This document shows positions 33,966 to 43,296 of a stretch of DNA of 64,000 nt, piece after piece (within the stretch, counting starts at the first letter, position 1; every line of letters begins with the position of its first letter). The notes under the pieces are model-generated. The model had not been told where the DNA came from, did not search any database, and saw only the letters and a program-made list of their open reading frames with translations. Source of the stretch: Thiocapsa marina 5811 (lineage in GTDB: Bacteria > Pseudomonadota > Gammaproteobacteria > Chromatiales > Chromatiaceae); contig NZ_AFWV01000001.1 of the NCBI RefSeq assembly GCF_000223985.1, positions 372,001-436,000 of the forward strand, in the 5' to 3' direction. Position numbers and translations under genes: made by a program.

Positions 33966-35692
33966 TGACGCGCCCCGAGATTCGGCGTGTGCCGAGCGCG
34001 GCGGCGCTCGCCGCCGCCCGCACACCCACCGAGCTGCTCGCCGGACTCTACTCGAATCGTGGCCTGAAGAGCGCGGAAGAGGCCGCACCCGGACTCTCTG
34101 CGCTCCACCCGGCAAGCGCGCTGCGCGGGATCGATCGAGCGGTCGATCTGCTGGTGCACACCATCCGCGGCGGCGGCCATCTGCTGATCGTCTCGGACTA
34201 CGACGCCGACGGTGCGACCGGCGGCGCCTTGGCGGTCCGGGGCCTGCGTAGCCTGGGTGCTGCGCAGGTCTCCTACCTGATCCCGAGCCGGTTCGCGTTC
34301 GGCTACGGCCTGAGTCCGGCAGTGGTGGACGCCGCCGCTCCGCGCCGGCCGGATCTGCTGATCACGGTCGACAACGGCATCGCCAGTCTCGCCGGGGTCG
34401 CGCGCGCGGCGGAGCTGGGCATCCCGGTCCTGGTGACGGATCACCATTTGCCCGGCGAGCGGCTTCCGGATGCCGCGGCGATCCTCAACCCCAATCAGCC
34501 GGGCTGCAACTTCCCGAGCAAGCACCTGGCCGGCGTCGGTGTCGTCTTCTATCTCCTGGTCGCCGCGCGTACCCGTCTGCGCGCGCAGGGCTGGTTCGGT
34601 GCCGGACGACCCGAGCCCAACCTGGCCGATCTGCTGGATCTGGTCGCACTCGGCACGGTCGCGGACGTGGTGACCCTGGACCGCAACAACCGGATCCTGG
34701 TCGAGCAGGGACTCAGACGCATCCGCGCCGGGCGATGCAGCCCTGGCGTGCGCGCATTGCTGACGATCGGCGGCCGGGATCCGAGCCGTGCGACCGCGAC
34801 CGATCTGGCCTTCTGCGCCGCGCCCCGACTCAACGCCGCCGGTCGGATCGAGGACATGTCGGTGGGCGTCGACTGTCTGCTGACCGATGACCCGCAGGTC
34901 GCCGCGGACCTTGCTGCGCGTCTCGATGCCCTGAACCGCCGACGCCGCGAGATCGAAGCCGAGATGAAGGACGCCGCCGAGTCCTCGCTTGCGGGGCTCT
35001 GTCTGGACGGTGCCGCACTGCCGCCCGGACTCTGTCTGTTCGGCGAGGATTGGCACCAGGGCGTTTCGGGGATCGTCGCGGCACGGATCCGCGAGCGGTA
35101 TCATCGCCCCGTGATCGCCTTTGCGAACGGCGGAGACGGATTTCTGCGGGGCTCGGCGCGATCGGTCGAAGGGGTCCATGTCCGAGACCTGATCGCGCTG
35201 GTGGATCGGCAGGATCCGGGCTTGATCGAGCGCTTCGGCGGACATGCAATGGCGGCCGGTCTGAGCATCCGACCGGAGTCTTTACCCCGGTTTCGCGAGG
35301 CCTTTGCGGAGGCCGTGCGCACCGTCGTCGGCGACCGACCGCCGCAGCCACAGATCGCATCCGACGGTGCGCTGCCGCAGCGTCTCATGACCTTGGAGAC
35401 GGCAGAGACCCTGCGCGTGGCCGGCCCCTGGGGGAAGGGCTTCCCGGAGCCCTGTTTCGACGGGACCTTCGATGTCTTGAGCGCACGTCTGGTGGGAGAG
35501 CGCCATCTCAAGCTCCGTCTTGCCGGACCCGCGGCCGAGGGCGCGCCGATCGAGGCCATCGGCTTCAACCTCGGCGAGCAGATCTCGGAGGCCGGCGGCA
35601 CCGTGAGGCTCGCGTACCGATTGGACGTCAACGACTACCGAGGCAACCGCTCGGCACAATTGATCCTCGAGCATCTGGAGCCGACCGCATGA
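33965..35692 (+). CDS. recJ: Single-stranded-DNA exonuclease RecJ
   Basis: The product is 575 aa from the ATG at 33965, which shares one base with the upstream stop. DHH-family motifs are in order: VSDYDADGATGGALA, TVDNGIAS, VTDHHLPGE, then the DHHA1 part (FGGHAMAAGLSI) and a C-terminal OB fold. It degrades single-stranded DNA 5' to 3' in recombination and mismatch repair. Eight bases after the stop a pair of inverted-repeat elements begins. Confidence 0.94.
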   Translation: MTRPEIRRVPSAAALAAARTPTELLAGLYSNRGLKSAEEAAPGLSALHPASALRGIDRAVDLLVHTIRGGGHLLIVSDYDADGATGGALAVRGLRSLGAAQVSYLIPSRFAFGYGLSPAVVDAAAPRRPDLLITVDNGIASLAGVARAAELGIPVLVTDHHLPGERLPDAAAILNPNQPGCNFPSKHLAGVGVVFYLLVAARTRLRAQGWFGAGRPEPNLADLLDLVALGTVADVVTLDRNNRILVEQGLRRIRAGRCSPGVRALLTIGGRDPSRATATDLAFCAAPRLNAAGRIEDMSVGVDCLLTDDPQVAADLAARLDALNRRRREIEAEMKDAAESSLAGLCLDGAALPPGLCLFGEDWHQGVSGIVAARIRERYHRPVIAFANGGDGFLRGSARSVEGVHVRDLIALVDRQDPGLIERFGGHAMAAGLSIRPESLPRFREAFAEAVRTVVGDRPPQPQIASDGALPQRLMTLETAETLRVAGPWGKGFPEPCFDGTFDVLSARLVGERHLKLRLAGPAAEGAPIEAIGFNLGEQISEAGGTVRLAYRLDVNDYRGNRSAQLILEHLEPTA

Positions 35693-35699
35693 AGGATCT

Positions 35700-35891
35700 T
35701 AAACCGCGCCCCGTGTGGTATGCGATGTTTTCGGACGGGATCAGCCCCGGTCGTTTTGACGACCGCTGGAGCCGGCGCGGTTTAAGAGATTAAAAAATAG
35801 ATTATTTTAAACCGCGTTCACGTTGAGGGTCGTGGATGCAACAAACGTCGCGCTCACTCGAAAGTGCGCATCTCGCTCTGGACGCGGTTTA
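35700..35891. repeat. Pair of inverted-repeat elements after recJ
   Basis: Element one is 35700-35784 (85 bp, TAAACCGCGCC...GGCGCGGTTTA). Element two is 35808-35891 (84 bp, TAAACCGCGTTC...GGACGCGGTTTA). The spacer is 23 bp and AT-rich. Order and orientation match the pair at 21735. A short motif, CGCAAAGGCGCAAA, follows at 35896 and also occurs at 25887 near another element. Confidence 0.9.
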
Positions 35892-36003
35892 AATCGCAAA
35901 GGCGCAAACAGCGCACAGGTTTTGTTTGACGTGATCACGCCGGCCGCCCGGTCGGGGTCCGACGCTCTTCTGTGGCACGACGCGAACCACATCGCGGCGT
36001 GCC

Positions 36004-36030
36004 GGTGCGGTTCGCAGGCTCACCGCACCC
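36004..36030. repeat. REP-like hairpin, GGTGCGG type
   Basis: GGTGCGGTTCGC is followed by CTCACCGCACC, forming a stem-loop of 6-7 bp in the 5' flank of darP. The pattern resembles REP sequences common in gammaproteobacteria. It differs from the AAACCGCG family. Confidence 0.5.
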
Positions 36031-36056
36031 TACGCGGCTTATTTTTGGATTTCGCG

Positions 36057-36587
36057 ATGAACGCTACGATCGACGACGAAGACGGGTACGAGGACGAAGA
36101 GCGCGGCCCGAGCAAGAGCCAGCTCAAGCGCGAGAAGCTGGCCCTGCAGGCATTGGCCGAGCGTATGGCCGGGATGCCTCGGGCCGAGCTGGAGCGCCTG
36201 AACCTCAGCGCAGCAACCTGGGCGGCCTTGGACGAGACGCCTCGGATCAAGGATATCCGCGCCCGCGGTCGCCACTGGAAACGCATCGCCAACCTGCTGG
36301 AGCGCGAGGACATGGCCGCCGTGCACGCCTTGGTCGACCAGGCCGAGGACCGCGAGCGCAAGGCGGCGGCGCATCTGCATGCGTTGGAGCGCTGGCGCGA
36401 GCGCCTCATCGCCGACGACGAGGGCGCGCTGAGCGAGTTCATCGACGCATGCCCGGAGGTCGACCGCCAGCAGCTGCGCACCCTGATCCGCGCCGCGCAG
36501 CGCGACCAGGAGCGCGGCCGGCCCGATGCACCGCGCAAGCTGTTCCGCTTCCTGCGCGATAGCCTGGAGTCCAGCACGGAAATGTAG
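36057..36587 (+). CDS. darP: DUF615 ribosome-maturation protein DarP (YjgA)
   Basis: The product is 176 aa from the ATG at 36057. The acidic start is followed by the family signature PSKSQLKREKLALQALAERM and the helical core (ARGRHWKRIANLLERED, CPEVDRQQLRTLIRAAQRD), ending APRKLFRFLRDSL. The protein associates with late 50S ribosomal precursors. The TAG stop lies inside a second kind of repeat (GTAGGATGGGT). Confidence 0.92.
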   Translation: MNATIDDEDGYEDEERGPSKSQLKREKLALQALAERMAGMPRAELERLNLSAATWAALDETPRIKDIRARGRHWKRIANLLEREDMAAVHALVDQAEDRERKAAAHLHALERWRERLIADDEGALSEFIDACPEVDRQQLRTLIRAAQRDQERGRPDAPRKLFRFLRDSLESSTEM

Positions 36588-36672
36588 GATGGGTTTCGCT
36601 GCGCTCGACCTGGACCGGAACCGAGATGTCGGAGCGGAGAGGATGGGTTTCGCTGCGCTCTACCCATCCTAC
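36584..36672. repeat. Repeat with GTAGGATGGGTTTCGCTGCG units and terminal hairpin
   Basis: The 21-bp unit starting AGGATGGGTTTCGCTG occurs at 36586 and again at 36640; the second copy runs into TACCCATCCTAC, making a strong stem-loop. It belongs to the REP-like sequences of this group and holds the darP stop codon. Confidence 0.75.
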
Positions 36673-36727
36673 GCATTGCTTGGTTTTTTGGCTCCGAATT
36701 TGCTGCCTGTGATCATTTGGAACTCAC

Positions 36728-37774
36728 ATGAATACCGCGATTGAACCGGCACCTGTGGCGGCGAGCTCGACCGGACAGCCGAGGGTAGACCATCCCTCGC
36801 TCTCCGTGGTCATCCCCATGTATCAGGAGATCGACAACGTCGAGCCCATGCTGAAACGCGTCCACGAAGGACTTGCGCAGTATCGCGGCGCTTGGGAGCT
36901 GATCTGTGTCGACGACGGCAGCCGCGACGGCACGGGGGAGCGTCTGCGCACGGTCGGCGAGCGTTACGGCGCGCATGTACGGGTGATCCGACTCAGGCGC
37001 AACTTCGGCCAGACCGCGGCCATGCAGGCCGGATTCGACGCCGCCCGCGGCGAGCTGATCGCGACCCTCGACGGCGATCTGCAGAACGACCCGGCCGACA
37101 TCCCGCGCATGGTCGAGGAGCTGCTCGCACGCAACCTGGATCTCCTGCAGGGCTGGCGTCGTCAACGCCAGGACGCGTTCGTCATGCGCAAGCTGCCCTC
37201 GAAGATCGCCAATGCACTGATCGGCAAGGTGACCGGCGTTGCCTTGCACGACTACGGCTGTAGTCTCAAGGTCTATCGCGCCGAGGTGATCAAGGAGGTC
37301 ACCCTGCTCGGGGAGATGCACCGCTTCATCCCGGTCTGGGTGGCCGGCGTCACCGCGCCGGAGCGTATCGGCGAGACCGAGGTCGCCCATCAGGCGCGCC
37401 GGTTCGGGACATCCAAATACGGGATCTCGCGCACCTTCCGGGTGCTGCTCGACCTCTTGTCGGCCTTCTTCTTTCTGCGGTTCGGATCGCGGCCGGGACA
37501 CTTCTTCGGCTCGATCGGGATCCTCTTCGGCGTGGTCGGGAGCATCCTGATGGCCGAGATGCTCTGGGTGAAGTTCGGGCTCGGACAGCACATCGGGACA
37601 CGGCCGATGCTCTTCGTGGCCATCCTCTTCCTGGTCGTCTCGATCCAGTTTCTGACCACCGGGGTGCTCGCCGAGCTGATGATGCGCACCTTCTACGCCT
37701 CCGGCGAGCACACACACCATCGGATTCGCTGGCAGTCCGATCCGGCGCACGCAGACTGGAGACACTCGACATGA
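36728..37774 (+). CDS. Polyprenyl-phosphate glycosyltransferase, ArnC/GtrB type
   Basis: The product is 348 aa. The GT2 domain starts LSVVIPMYQEIDNVEPML and has VDDGSRDGT and ATLDGDLQNDP, with the acidic metal-binding residues. Two C-terminal membrane helices follow (FFGSIGILFGVVGSILM, MLFVAILFLVVSIQFLTTG). It would load a sugar, for example Ara4N-formyl or glucose, onto undecaprenyl phosphate. The next gene encodes an ArnT-type transferase and overlaps its stop, so the two act in sequence on lipid A or another envelope glycan. No other arn genes are present, so the sugar is unknown. Confidence 0.88.
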   Translation: MNTAIEPAPVAASSTGQPRVDHPSLSVVIPMYQEIDNVEPMLKRVHEGLAQYRGAWELICVDDGSRDGTGERLRTVGERYGAHVRVIRLRRNFGQTAAMQAGFDAARGELIATLDGDLQNDPADIPRMVEELLARNLDLLQGWRRQRQDAFVMRKLPSKIANALIGKVTGVALHDYGCSLKVYRAEVIKEVTLLGEMHRFIPVWVAGVTAPERIGETEVAHQARRFGTSKYGISRTFRVLLDLLSAFFFLRFGSRPGHFFGSIGILFGVVGSILMAEMLWVKFGLGQHIGTRPMLFVAILFLVVSIQFLTTGVLAELMMRTFYASGEHTHHRIRWQSDPAHADWRHST

Positions 37775-39378
37775 CCCCGACACTCGCCGATCGCAGCCAA
37801 CGCGCAGTGCTCGGGCGCATCCTGACCTCGCCTTGGCTGCTCGTCGCGATCGTGCTCCTGAGCTTCTACTGGCAGTTAGGCGCGGTACCGCTCTACGATC
37901 TGGACGAGGGCGCCTTTACCGAGGCCACCCGAGAGATGCTGGCGAGCGGCAACTTCATCACCCCCCACAAGGACGGGGAGCCCCGCTACGACAAACCGGT
38001 GCTCATCTACTGGTTGCAGGCGGCCTCGACGCAGGCATTCGGATTCAACGAGCTGGCGTTGCGTCTACCCTCGGCGATCGCCGCAACCCTCTGGGTGCTC
38101 GCGGTCTGGGGCTTCGTGCGCGAGCGCCTGGACCGCGAGAGCGCGGTCGTCGCCGGACTGGTGATGGCCTTGAGCCTCCAGGTCTCGATCATCGCCAAGG
38201 GGGCGGTCGCCGATGCGGTGCTCAACCTCTTCATCGCGCTCGCCTTCTTCGAGATCTATCGCTATTACCTCGACCCGGACCCCGCAACCAACCGCCGCTT
38301 CGTGCTGCGCGCCTTCCTCTGGATGGGACTCGGCTTCCTGACCAAAGGCCCGGTGGCGGTCTTCTTTCCGGTGGTGGTCAGTCTTCTGTTCTTCGGGTCG
38401 CAACGCGCGCTGGGGCGCTGGGCGCAGGCAGCCTTCTCGTCCAAGGGTTGGCTGGTCTTCGTTGCGGTCGCCCTGCCCTGGTATCTCGCGGTCTATCTCG
38501 ACGACGGGCCCGGATTCTTCCGCAGCTTCTTCCTGGAGCACAACGCCGGGCGCTTCGGCGATGCCATGCACGGCCACGCCGGGTTTCCGGGCTACTACCT
38601 GGTGATGCTGCCGATCATCCTGCTGCCCTTTACCGGCTGGTTTCTGCGGCTCTTGCCGGGGCTGCGCGCCGCCTGGTCGGATCCGCTCGAGCGCTTCCTC
38701 TGGATCTGGTTCGGCACGGTGTTCGTCTTCTTCTCCTTCTCCGGGACCAAGCTGCCGCACTACCTGCTCTACGGGGCTACGCCGGTCTTTATCCTGATGG
38801 CCAAGCATCGCGATCTACTGAAAGGCCGCTGGCTCGCCTTCGCGGCACCGCTGGTCTTCCTCGGCCTCCTGGTTGCGCTGCCCGGGGTTGTCGGCCTGGC
38901 CGAATCCCAAGCGGACCGGGCACATGAGGTCGCCATGTTCCAAGAGGCCCGCGGGCTCCTGGGGTTCGACTATCGGCTCGCCATGCTCGCCGGGCTGGCC
39001 GCGATGATCGGTCTGCTCCTGTGGTCGCGCCCGCCCCTTTGGCAACGGCTGGTCCTGGCCGGAGTGATCCAAACGCTGGTGGTCTACGGCGTCCTGGTCC
39101 CGCGGGTCTTCGAGGTGATGCAGGCACCGGTCAAGGAGGCGGGTCTGCTGGCGCGCGAGCTGGACCTCCCGACCGTGGCCTATCGCACCTCCATGCCGAG
39201 CTTCAGTGTCTATCGCGATGCCGTCACACCGAATCGGCCTCCGCTGCCCGGCGAGCTGGTCTTCCTGCGTGTCGACAAGCTCGACGCCCTGGCTGCTGAT
39301 GTCCCGGGCCTGCAGCAAGACCTCGTCTATCGGCGAGGTCCGGTCGCGCTGGTGCGCATGGGTCGGGTTCAACCCTGA
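37771..39378 (+). CDS. ArnT-like membrane glycosyltransferase (GT-C fold)
   Basis: The product is 535 aa with about 11-12 membrane helices. The first periplasmic loop has DLDEGAFTEATREMLASG, the acidic motif of PMT/ArnT enzymes. It transfers a sugar from undecaprenyl phosphate to a lipid or protein acceptor in the periplasm. The start ATG overlaps the preceding stop (ATGA). The C-terminal soluble part carries no recognised catalytic motif. Confidence 0.88.
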   Translation: MTPTLADRSQRAVLGRILTSPWLLVAIVLLSFYWQLGAVPLYDLDEGAFTEATREMLASGNFITPHKDGEPRYDKPVLIYWLQAASTQAFGFNELALRLPSAIAATLWVLAVWGFVRERLDRESAVVAGLVMALSLQVSIIAKGAVADAVLNLFIALAFFEIYRYYLDPDPATNRRFVLRAFLWMGLGFLTKGPVAVFFPVVVSLLFFGSQRALGRWAQAAFSSKGWLVFVAVALPWYLAVYLDDGPGFFRSFFLEHNAGRFGDAMHGHAGFPGYYLVMLPIILLPFTGWFLRLLPGLRAAWSDPLERFLWIWFGTVFVFFSFSGTKLPHYLLYGATPVFILMAKHRDLLKGRWLAFAAPLVFLGLLVALPGVVGLAESQADRAHEVAMFQEARGLLGFDYRLAMLAGLAAMIGLLLWSRPPLWQRLVLAGVIQTLVVYGVLVPRVFEVMQAPVKEAGLLARELDLPTVAYRTSMPSFSVYRDAVTPNRPPLPGELVFLRVDKLDALAADVPGLQQDLVYRRGPVALVRMGRVQP

Positions 39379-39386
39379 CGACGTCG

Positions 39387-40259
39387 ATGCATACCGATTT
39401 CATCGCATTCTGGAAACAGTCCATGCGCGAGGGTTTGGATGCGGGGGCCGCTCGAACCCCGCTCACCTCGCCGAGCGGTGCGGCCTGGTTGTCGGGGTGG
39501 GCCAGGGTCTGCCTGATCGTCGGCCTGACGCTCTATCTCGGCGTCGGATACGACGCCGGCTTCATCCGGATCAACGCCGCGGCATCGGCCTATCCGGACT
39601 GGGTCTGGCAGTGTCTGACGGTCTTGGGCGACGAGCGTGTGGCCTTCGCCTTGGCGCTCCTCTTCGCGCTGCGCTACCCGAGGATCCTCTGGGCGCTGAT
39701 ACTCGCCGCTTTGATCGCGGCCGCCTATAGCCGAGGATTCAAGGCGTTGTTCGACGCGACGCGTCCGCCGGGCGTGCTTTCGGCCGATGCCTTCAACCTC
39801 ATCGGGCCGAGCCACACCCGCGCAAGCTTTCCGTCCGGTCACAGCGTGACGGCTGCGGTCTTTTTCGGGGTCTTGGTGTACTACGCACGCTGGACGGCAT
39901 TGCGGGCGCTGTTCCTGGCGCTGGCCGTGCTGGCCGGGTTGAGCCGGGTCGCAGTGGGCGTGCACTGGCCGGTCGATGTGGCTGCCGGTTTGTTCGGCGG
40001 AGCACTCGCGGCCTGGCTCGGTGCGGTGCTTGCAGCCCGGTGGCCGGGACCGGCAACAAATCTATGGGTTCATGTCGCCGTCGTGAGCTTGGCGGTGATC
40101 CTGGCGGTCACGCTGCTTTTCGACGATGCGGGTTACCGCGCGGCGGCAACGCCCTTGGTCGTGCTCGGCGCTGTGGCGTTGGGGGTTGCGGGGATGCAGT
40201 ATCTACTTCGACCCTGGCTCGGATATCGACAAGGCCCACGAAGCCCCGCGCAGCGCTGA
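39387..40259 (+). CDS. PAP2-family membrane phosphatase
   Basis: The product is 290 aa with about six membrane helices. The PAP2 motifs are all present: KALFDATRPPG, PSGHS and SRVAVGVHWPVD. Likely substrates are undecaprenyl pyrophosphate or another lipid phosphate, which would recycle the carrier used by the two preceding glycosyltransferases. It starts 8 bp after the ArnT-like gene, implying a three-gene operon. Confidence 0.9.
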   Translation: MHTDFIAFWKQSMREGLDAGAARTPLTSPSGAAWLSGWARVCLIVGLTLYLGVGYDAGFIRINAAASAYPDWVWQCLTVLGDERVAFALALLFALRYPRILWALILAALIAAAYSRGFKALFDATRPPGVLSADAFNLIGPSHTRASFPSGHSVTAAVFFGVLVYYARWTALRALFLALAVLAGLSRVAVGVHWPVDVAAGLFGGALAAWLGAVLAARWPGPATNLWVHVAVVSLAVILAVTLLFDDAGYRAAATPLVVLGAVALGVAGMQYLLRPWLGYRQGPRSPAQR

Positions 40260-40267
40260 TCTGAGTG

Positions 40268-40334
40268 GTAGGGCGGACAAGCCCGTGGCGTCGGCGCGGG
40301 GTATGGTGGACTGCGCTGCGCTTGTCCACCCTAC
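40268..40334. repeat. REP-like hairpin, GTAGGGCGGACAAG type
   Basis: GTAGGGCGGACAAG (40268-40281) pairs with CTTGTCCACCCTAC (40321-40334) with one mismatch. It sits between the converging PAP2 and DUF302 genes. Confidence 0.8.
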
Positions 40335-40408
40335 ATCCGCGTCCACCCTGCAGGCTTGGCCAACCTACCGGCCGAACCCGAAGAAAGGCCGACCCGACAA
40401 ACGAAGGA

Positions 40409-40915
40409 TCAAAATTCGCCGGTCGCGCCGGCGGTAATGATGTCGAGCATCTGGCCGTTGATCCCGAGTGCCAGTGCCTGGAGCTCGGGCGGCAAATCAT
40501 AGGCGCTGATCAGCATATCCAGGTTGAGCATCTGCAACCAGATCCGGCCGTCGTTGTCCTCGACCAGCGCGATACTGCACGGCATGTAGGCCGCGAAGAT
40601 GGTGTTGAATCGCGCCATCTTGACCGCGTCTTCCGGATTGCAGAACTGGAAGATCTCCAGACGCATCGACTCGATGCCGCGATTTCCGACCTCTTGACCG
40701 ACGTTCAGATGCGCAACCAAGCGCATATTGAGCTCGACCGCCTTCGAGAGCATGGCCTCGCCCGCCGCGTCGGCCGAGACACCGGGCGCAAGCCCGATCT
40801 TGAGCACCGTGTGCTCGACATCCGAGACGCGGATCTCGGGGGCAGCATTCTCGGCGGCCATCAGCGGCAAAGACGTCAGGAGGGCGAGTGCAACGACAAG
40901 GCTCAGGTGTTTCAT
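40409..40915 (-). CDS. Exported DUF302 protein
   Basis: The product is 168 aa with a signal peptide (HLSLVVALALLTSLPLMAAE). The mature part is a DUF302 domain with the conserved FCNPEDAVKMARFNTIFAAYMPCSIALVE region split around one cysteine pair. The domain is widespread in sulfur and metal-using bacteria and of unknown role, perhaps in metal or sulfur handling. It follows the diheme cytochrome gene on the same strand by about 45 bp, suggesting joint expression. Confidence 0.88.
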   Translation of the reverse strand: MKHLSLVVALALLTSLPLMAAENAAPEIRVSDVEHTVLKIGLAPGVSADAAGEAMLSKAVELNMRLVAHLNVGQEVGNRGIESMRLEIFQFCNPEDAVKMARFNTIFAAYMPCSIALVEDNDGRIWLQMLNLDMLISAYDLPPELQALALGINGQMLDIITAGATGEF

Positions 40916-40959
40916 TCTTGTATCCTCGAGATTTTCTTATGGGGTATCCGACGCGGGAC

Positions 40960-41625
40960 TCAGTTCTTGTCGTCGCTCTTGTCATCGATGGTCGTCACGA
41001 AGCCGATGATATCGAGGATGTCCTGGTCGTTGTAGTCCACGAAGGTCTCGTCCTCCGGGTCGTTGGCATGCATCCGCTTGCCGGCCTTGAACTTTTCGAT
41101 CTGCCGGAAGAGATAGCCATCGTATTGGCCGGCGAGCTTGGGACTCTCCTTGCGCTTGTTCCCTTCCGCCGAGCGTCCGTGGCAGGTCTTGCAGTCGCTC
41201 TTGTAGATATCCTCGCCGTTCTCGACATCCGCACCTTCCGGCGTCGGGACATCGAGCGGATGGACGGCGTCAAGGTCGATGCTCGCGATATAGGCGGATA
41301 GGCTGGCAAGATCATTGTCCGACAAGGTGCGCAGACCGCCGACCACGGTCATGGCCGCATGCTCGCGCGTGCCGTCGCGGTAGTCGGTCAGACTCTTCAT
41401 CAGATAATAGTCGGGAAGACCCGCCAAGCGCGGGTACTTGCCGCCCAAGATGCCCTGCGAGTATTGGCCGTGGCAGAGCGCGCACTGGCGATGCAGGCGC
41501 TGCCCGTGATCCAAATCCGGCTCGAGATCGGTATCGGACGTGCTGGCGAAGACCGAAGGGGTGACGGCCAAGGTGCCCGAGAACGCGAGTGAGAACGCCA
41601 GCGCACGCAGAAAGGGAGAGCTCAT
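40960..41625 (-). CDS. Diheme cytochrome c, c4-like
   Basis: The product is 221 aa from the ATG at 41625 (MSSPFLRALAFSLAF), with TGGAG upstream. After the signal peptide come two class I cytochrome c domains with CALCH and CKTCH heme sites and distal methionines expected after MKSLTDYRDGTR and FKAGKRMH. It is a periplasmic electron carrier. The frame is open further upstream without a start signal. It precedes the DUF302 gene. Confidence 0.9.
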   Translation of the reverse strand: MSSPFLRALAFSLAFSGTLAVTPSVFASTSDTDLEPDLDHGQRLHRQCALCHGQYSQGILGGKYPRLAGLPDYYLMKSLTDYRDGTREHAAMTVVGGLRTLSDNDLASLSAYIASIDLDAVHPLDVPTPEGADVENGEDIYKSDCKTCHGRSAEGNKRKESPKLAGQYDGYLFRQIEKFKAGKRMHANDPEDETFVDYNDQDILDIIGFVTTIDDKSDDKN

Positions 41626-41797
41626 ACTCCAAACTCCAGGTGGATGATTGTTATCGTGAGCGGCTACGATAGGAGATCGGCCGCATAGGTGCAACCCATT
41701 CAGGATCTTGGGTTTTCTTGCCGATAGAACCCCTTCTTTCGGTAGGGTCGGAACCGGTCCGGCAGCGCCCGACGCGAGCGCCGGCGCGCTCCACGGC

Positions 41798-43120
41798 TCA
41801 GGAATCGGCCGAGGGTAGACTCCTGGTCCGCGGATCGGCATCCGGCTGCCCGATGCCGTCTCCCGCACGACTGCCGAGCAGGCTGGTTGCGATCTCTTCC
41901 GCCGCACGGCGCCCGGAATGCAATGCCCAGTGGATCGAGGGTGCCGATCGATACTCGCCGCAGGTCCAGAGCCAATCGGATTGGCGCAGCCGCACCGCAC
42001 CCGGATAGACGACAGGCGGCGCCTGAACAGGCAAGGCACGCGGAATCCGATAGACCGCCAAGCGTGTCCAGGCCAGGGCCTGATCGCCGAACCAGCCGAT
42101 CAGCTCCCGACGCAAATCGGTCTCGAGCGCATCCGGATTGTGCTCCGCACCGTGCACGTTGACCGCGATGAGGCTCTCGCCGCGCGGGGCATAATGATCC
42201 GAAAGATTGCTCGGACAAAGCAGGCTGTTGATCCGACCTCGCCCCTCGCCGTTGACCACGAGATACGGCCCCTCGATCGGCGGCGCGCTCGCCGCGAAAT
42301 ACGCGCAGGTGGTTCCCCGGCCAGCCATCGCGGCGCTGTGCGATCGACCCAGGAGACGCGCCGTTTCGCTGCCTTCGGTCGCCAGCACGATGGAGCCGGC
42401 GCGCAGCCGCTCGCCCGTGTCGAGCACGACCTGCTGATCCAAGATGCGCTCGACACGTGCGCCGGTTCGAATGGAGTCACGCGGCAGCTGCTGCGCAAGC
42501 TGTGCCGGAAGCTCGCCCATACCGCGCGCCGGCAACGCCGTGTCGCCCAGCGCGAAGGCGCGAAACACGAATTCGAAGGCGCGCGAGGAGACGCCCAGTC
42601 CAGGCTCGAAGAAGACGCCGCTGAAGAACGGCTTGAAGAAGCGCTCGATCATGCGGGCCGAGAAACCCAGCTCGCGCAGCAAGGTCAACGCCTCGCACTC
42701 CGGACGCGCATAGAGCGCTTGGAGATCGCCCGCCAGGGCGCGGCGACGCAGCATGAGGAGTCTTAGCTTATCGCCGAGGCTTCCGACCGGCGAGACCAGC
42801 ATTTCGGGCAGACGTGTCGGCCGGCGCCAGATATCGCTGACGCGATGCAGCTGCCCCTGCGTGCGCACGAGCGCCCCCGGATAGAAGGGACGCAGCTCCA
42901 GACGCGCGTAGTCGAAGAAGCGCTGCGCCTCCGGATACCAGGTCTGCAAGACCTGAAAACCCCGATCCAGGAGGAAGCCGTCGCGTCGATCGGTGCGTAC
43001 ACGCCCGCCGGGGGCATCGGACGCCTCGAGCAGCAAGGGCTCGAATCCCTGCTCGCGAAGGGTGACGGCACAGGCCAGTCCGGAGAGACCGGCACCGATG
43101 ATGATCACGTCTTTGCTCAT
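41798..43120 (-). CDS. FAD-dependent oxidoreductase, amine-oxidase/protoporphyrinogen-oxidase-like
   Basis: The product is 440 aa. The Rossmann motif is at the very N-terminus (VIIIGAGLSGLACAVTL), followed by EASDAPGGRVRTD, and the C-terminal FAD motif is WTCGEYRSAPSIHWALHSG. The family is common near photolyases in phototrophs, but its substrate is unknown. The start ATG is only 2 bp from the arm of an inverted-repeat element, so no ordinary ribosome-binding site exists outside the repeat. Confidence 0.85.
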   Translation of the reverse strand: MSKDVIIIGAGLSGLACAVTLREQGFEPLLLEASDAPGGRVRTDRRDGFLLDRGFQVLQTWYPEAQRFFDYARLELRPFYPGALVRTQGQLHRVSDIWRRPTRLPEMLVSPVGSLGDKLRLLMLRRRALAGDLQALYARPECEALTLLRELGFSARMIERFFKPFFSGVFFEPGLGVSSRAFEFVFRAFALGDTALPARGMGELPAQLAQQLPRDSIRTGARVERILDQQVVLDTGERLRAGSIVLATEGSETARLLGRSHSAAMAGRGTTCAYFAASAPPIEGPYLVVNGEGRGRINSLLCPSNLSDHYAPRGESLIAVNVHGAEHNPDALETDLRRELIGWFGDQALAWTRLAVYRIPRALPVQAPPVVYPGAVRLRQSDWLWTCGEYRSAPSIHWALHSGRRAAEEIATSLLGSRAGDGIGQPDADPRTRSLPSADS

Positions 43121-43122
43121 GG

Positions 43123-43208
43123 TTGAACCGCGTTCGGAGTGCTGTGGATCCTGTTCATTTTAGCGTCGCCTTTGCCCGACCCGCATCGACGGCGGGAACG
43201 CGGTTCAA
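43123..43208. repeat. Inverted-repeat element, TTGAACCGCG variant
   Basis: It is 86 bp, TTGAACCGCGTTC...GAACGCGGTTCAA. It touches the start codon of the FAD oxidoreductase gene and separates it from the photolyase gene. Confidence 0.88.
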
Positions 43209-43296
43209 CACGATTTCCGAAAGATTTCACCCAGGGAGTCAGTGCTCACGAGAGGAAGCACGACTTCCGCCGGCGGCTCCCCTCTGTCGGCTGCGC

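Noticed and set aside
36728-39378. Complete arn operon for polymyxin resistance
   Set aside because: Only ArnC-like and ArnT-like enzymes are present; arnA, arnB and arnD are missing, so the transferred sugar is unknown.
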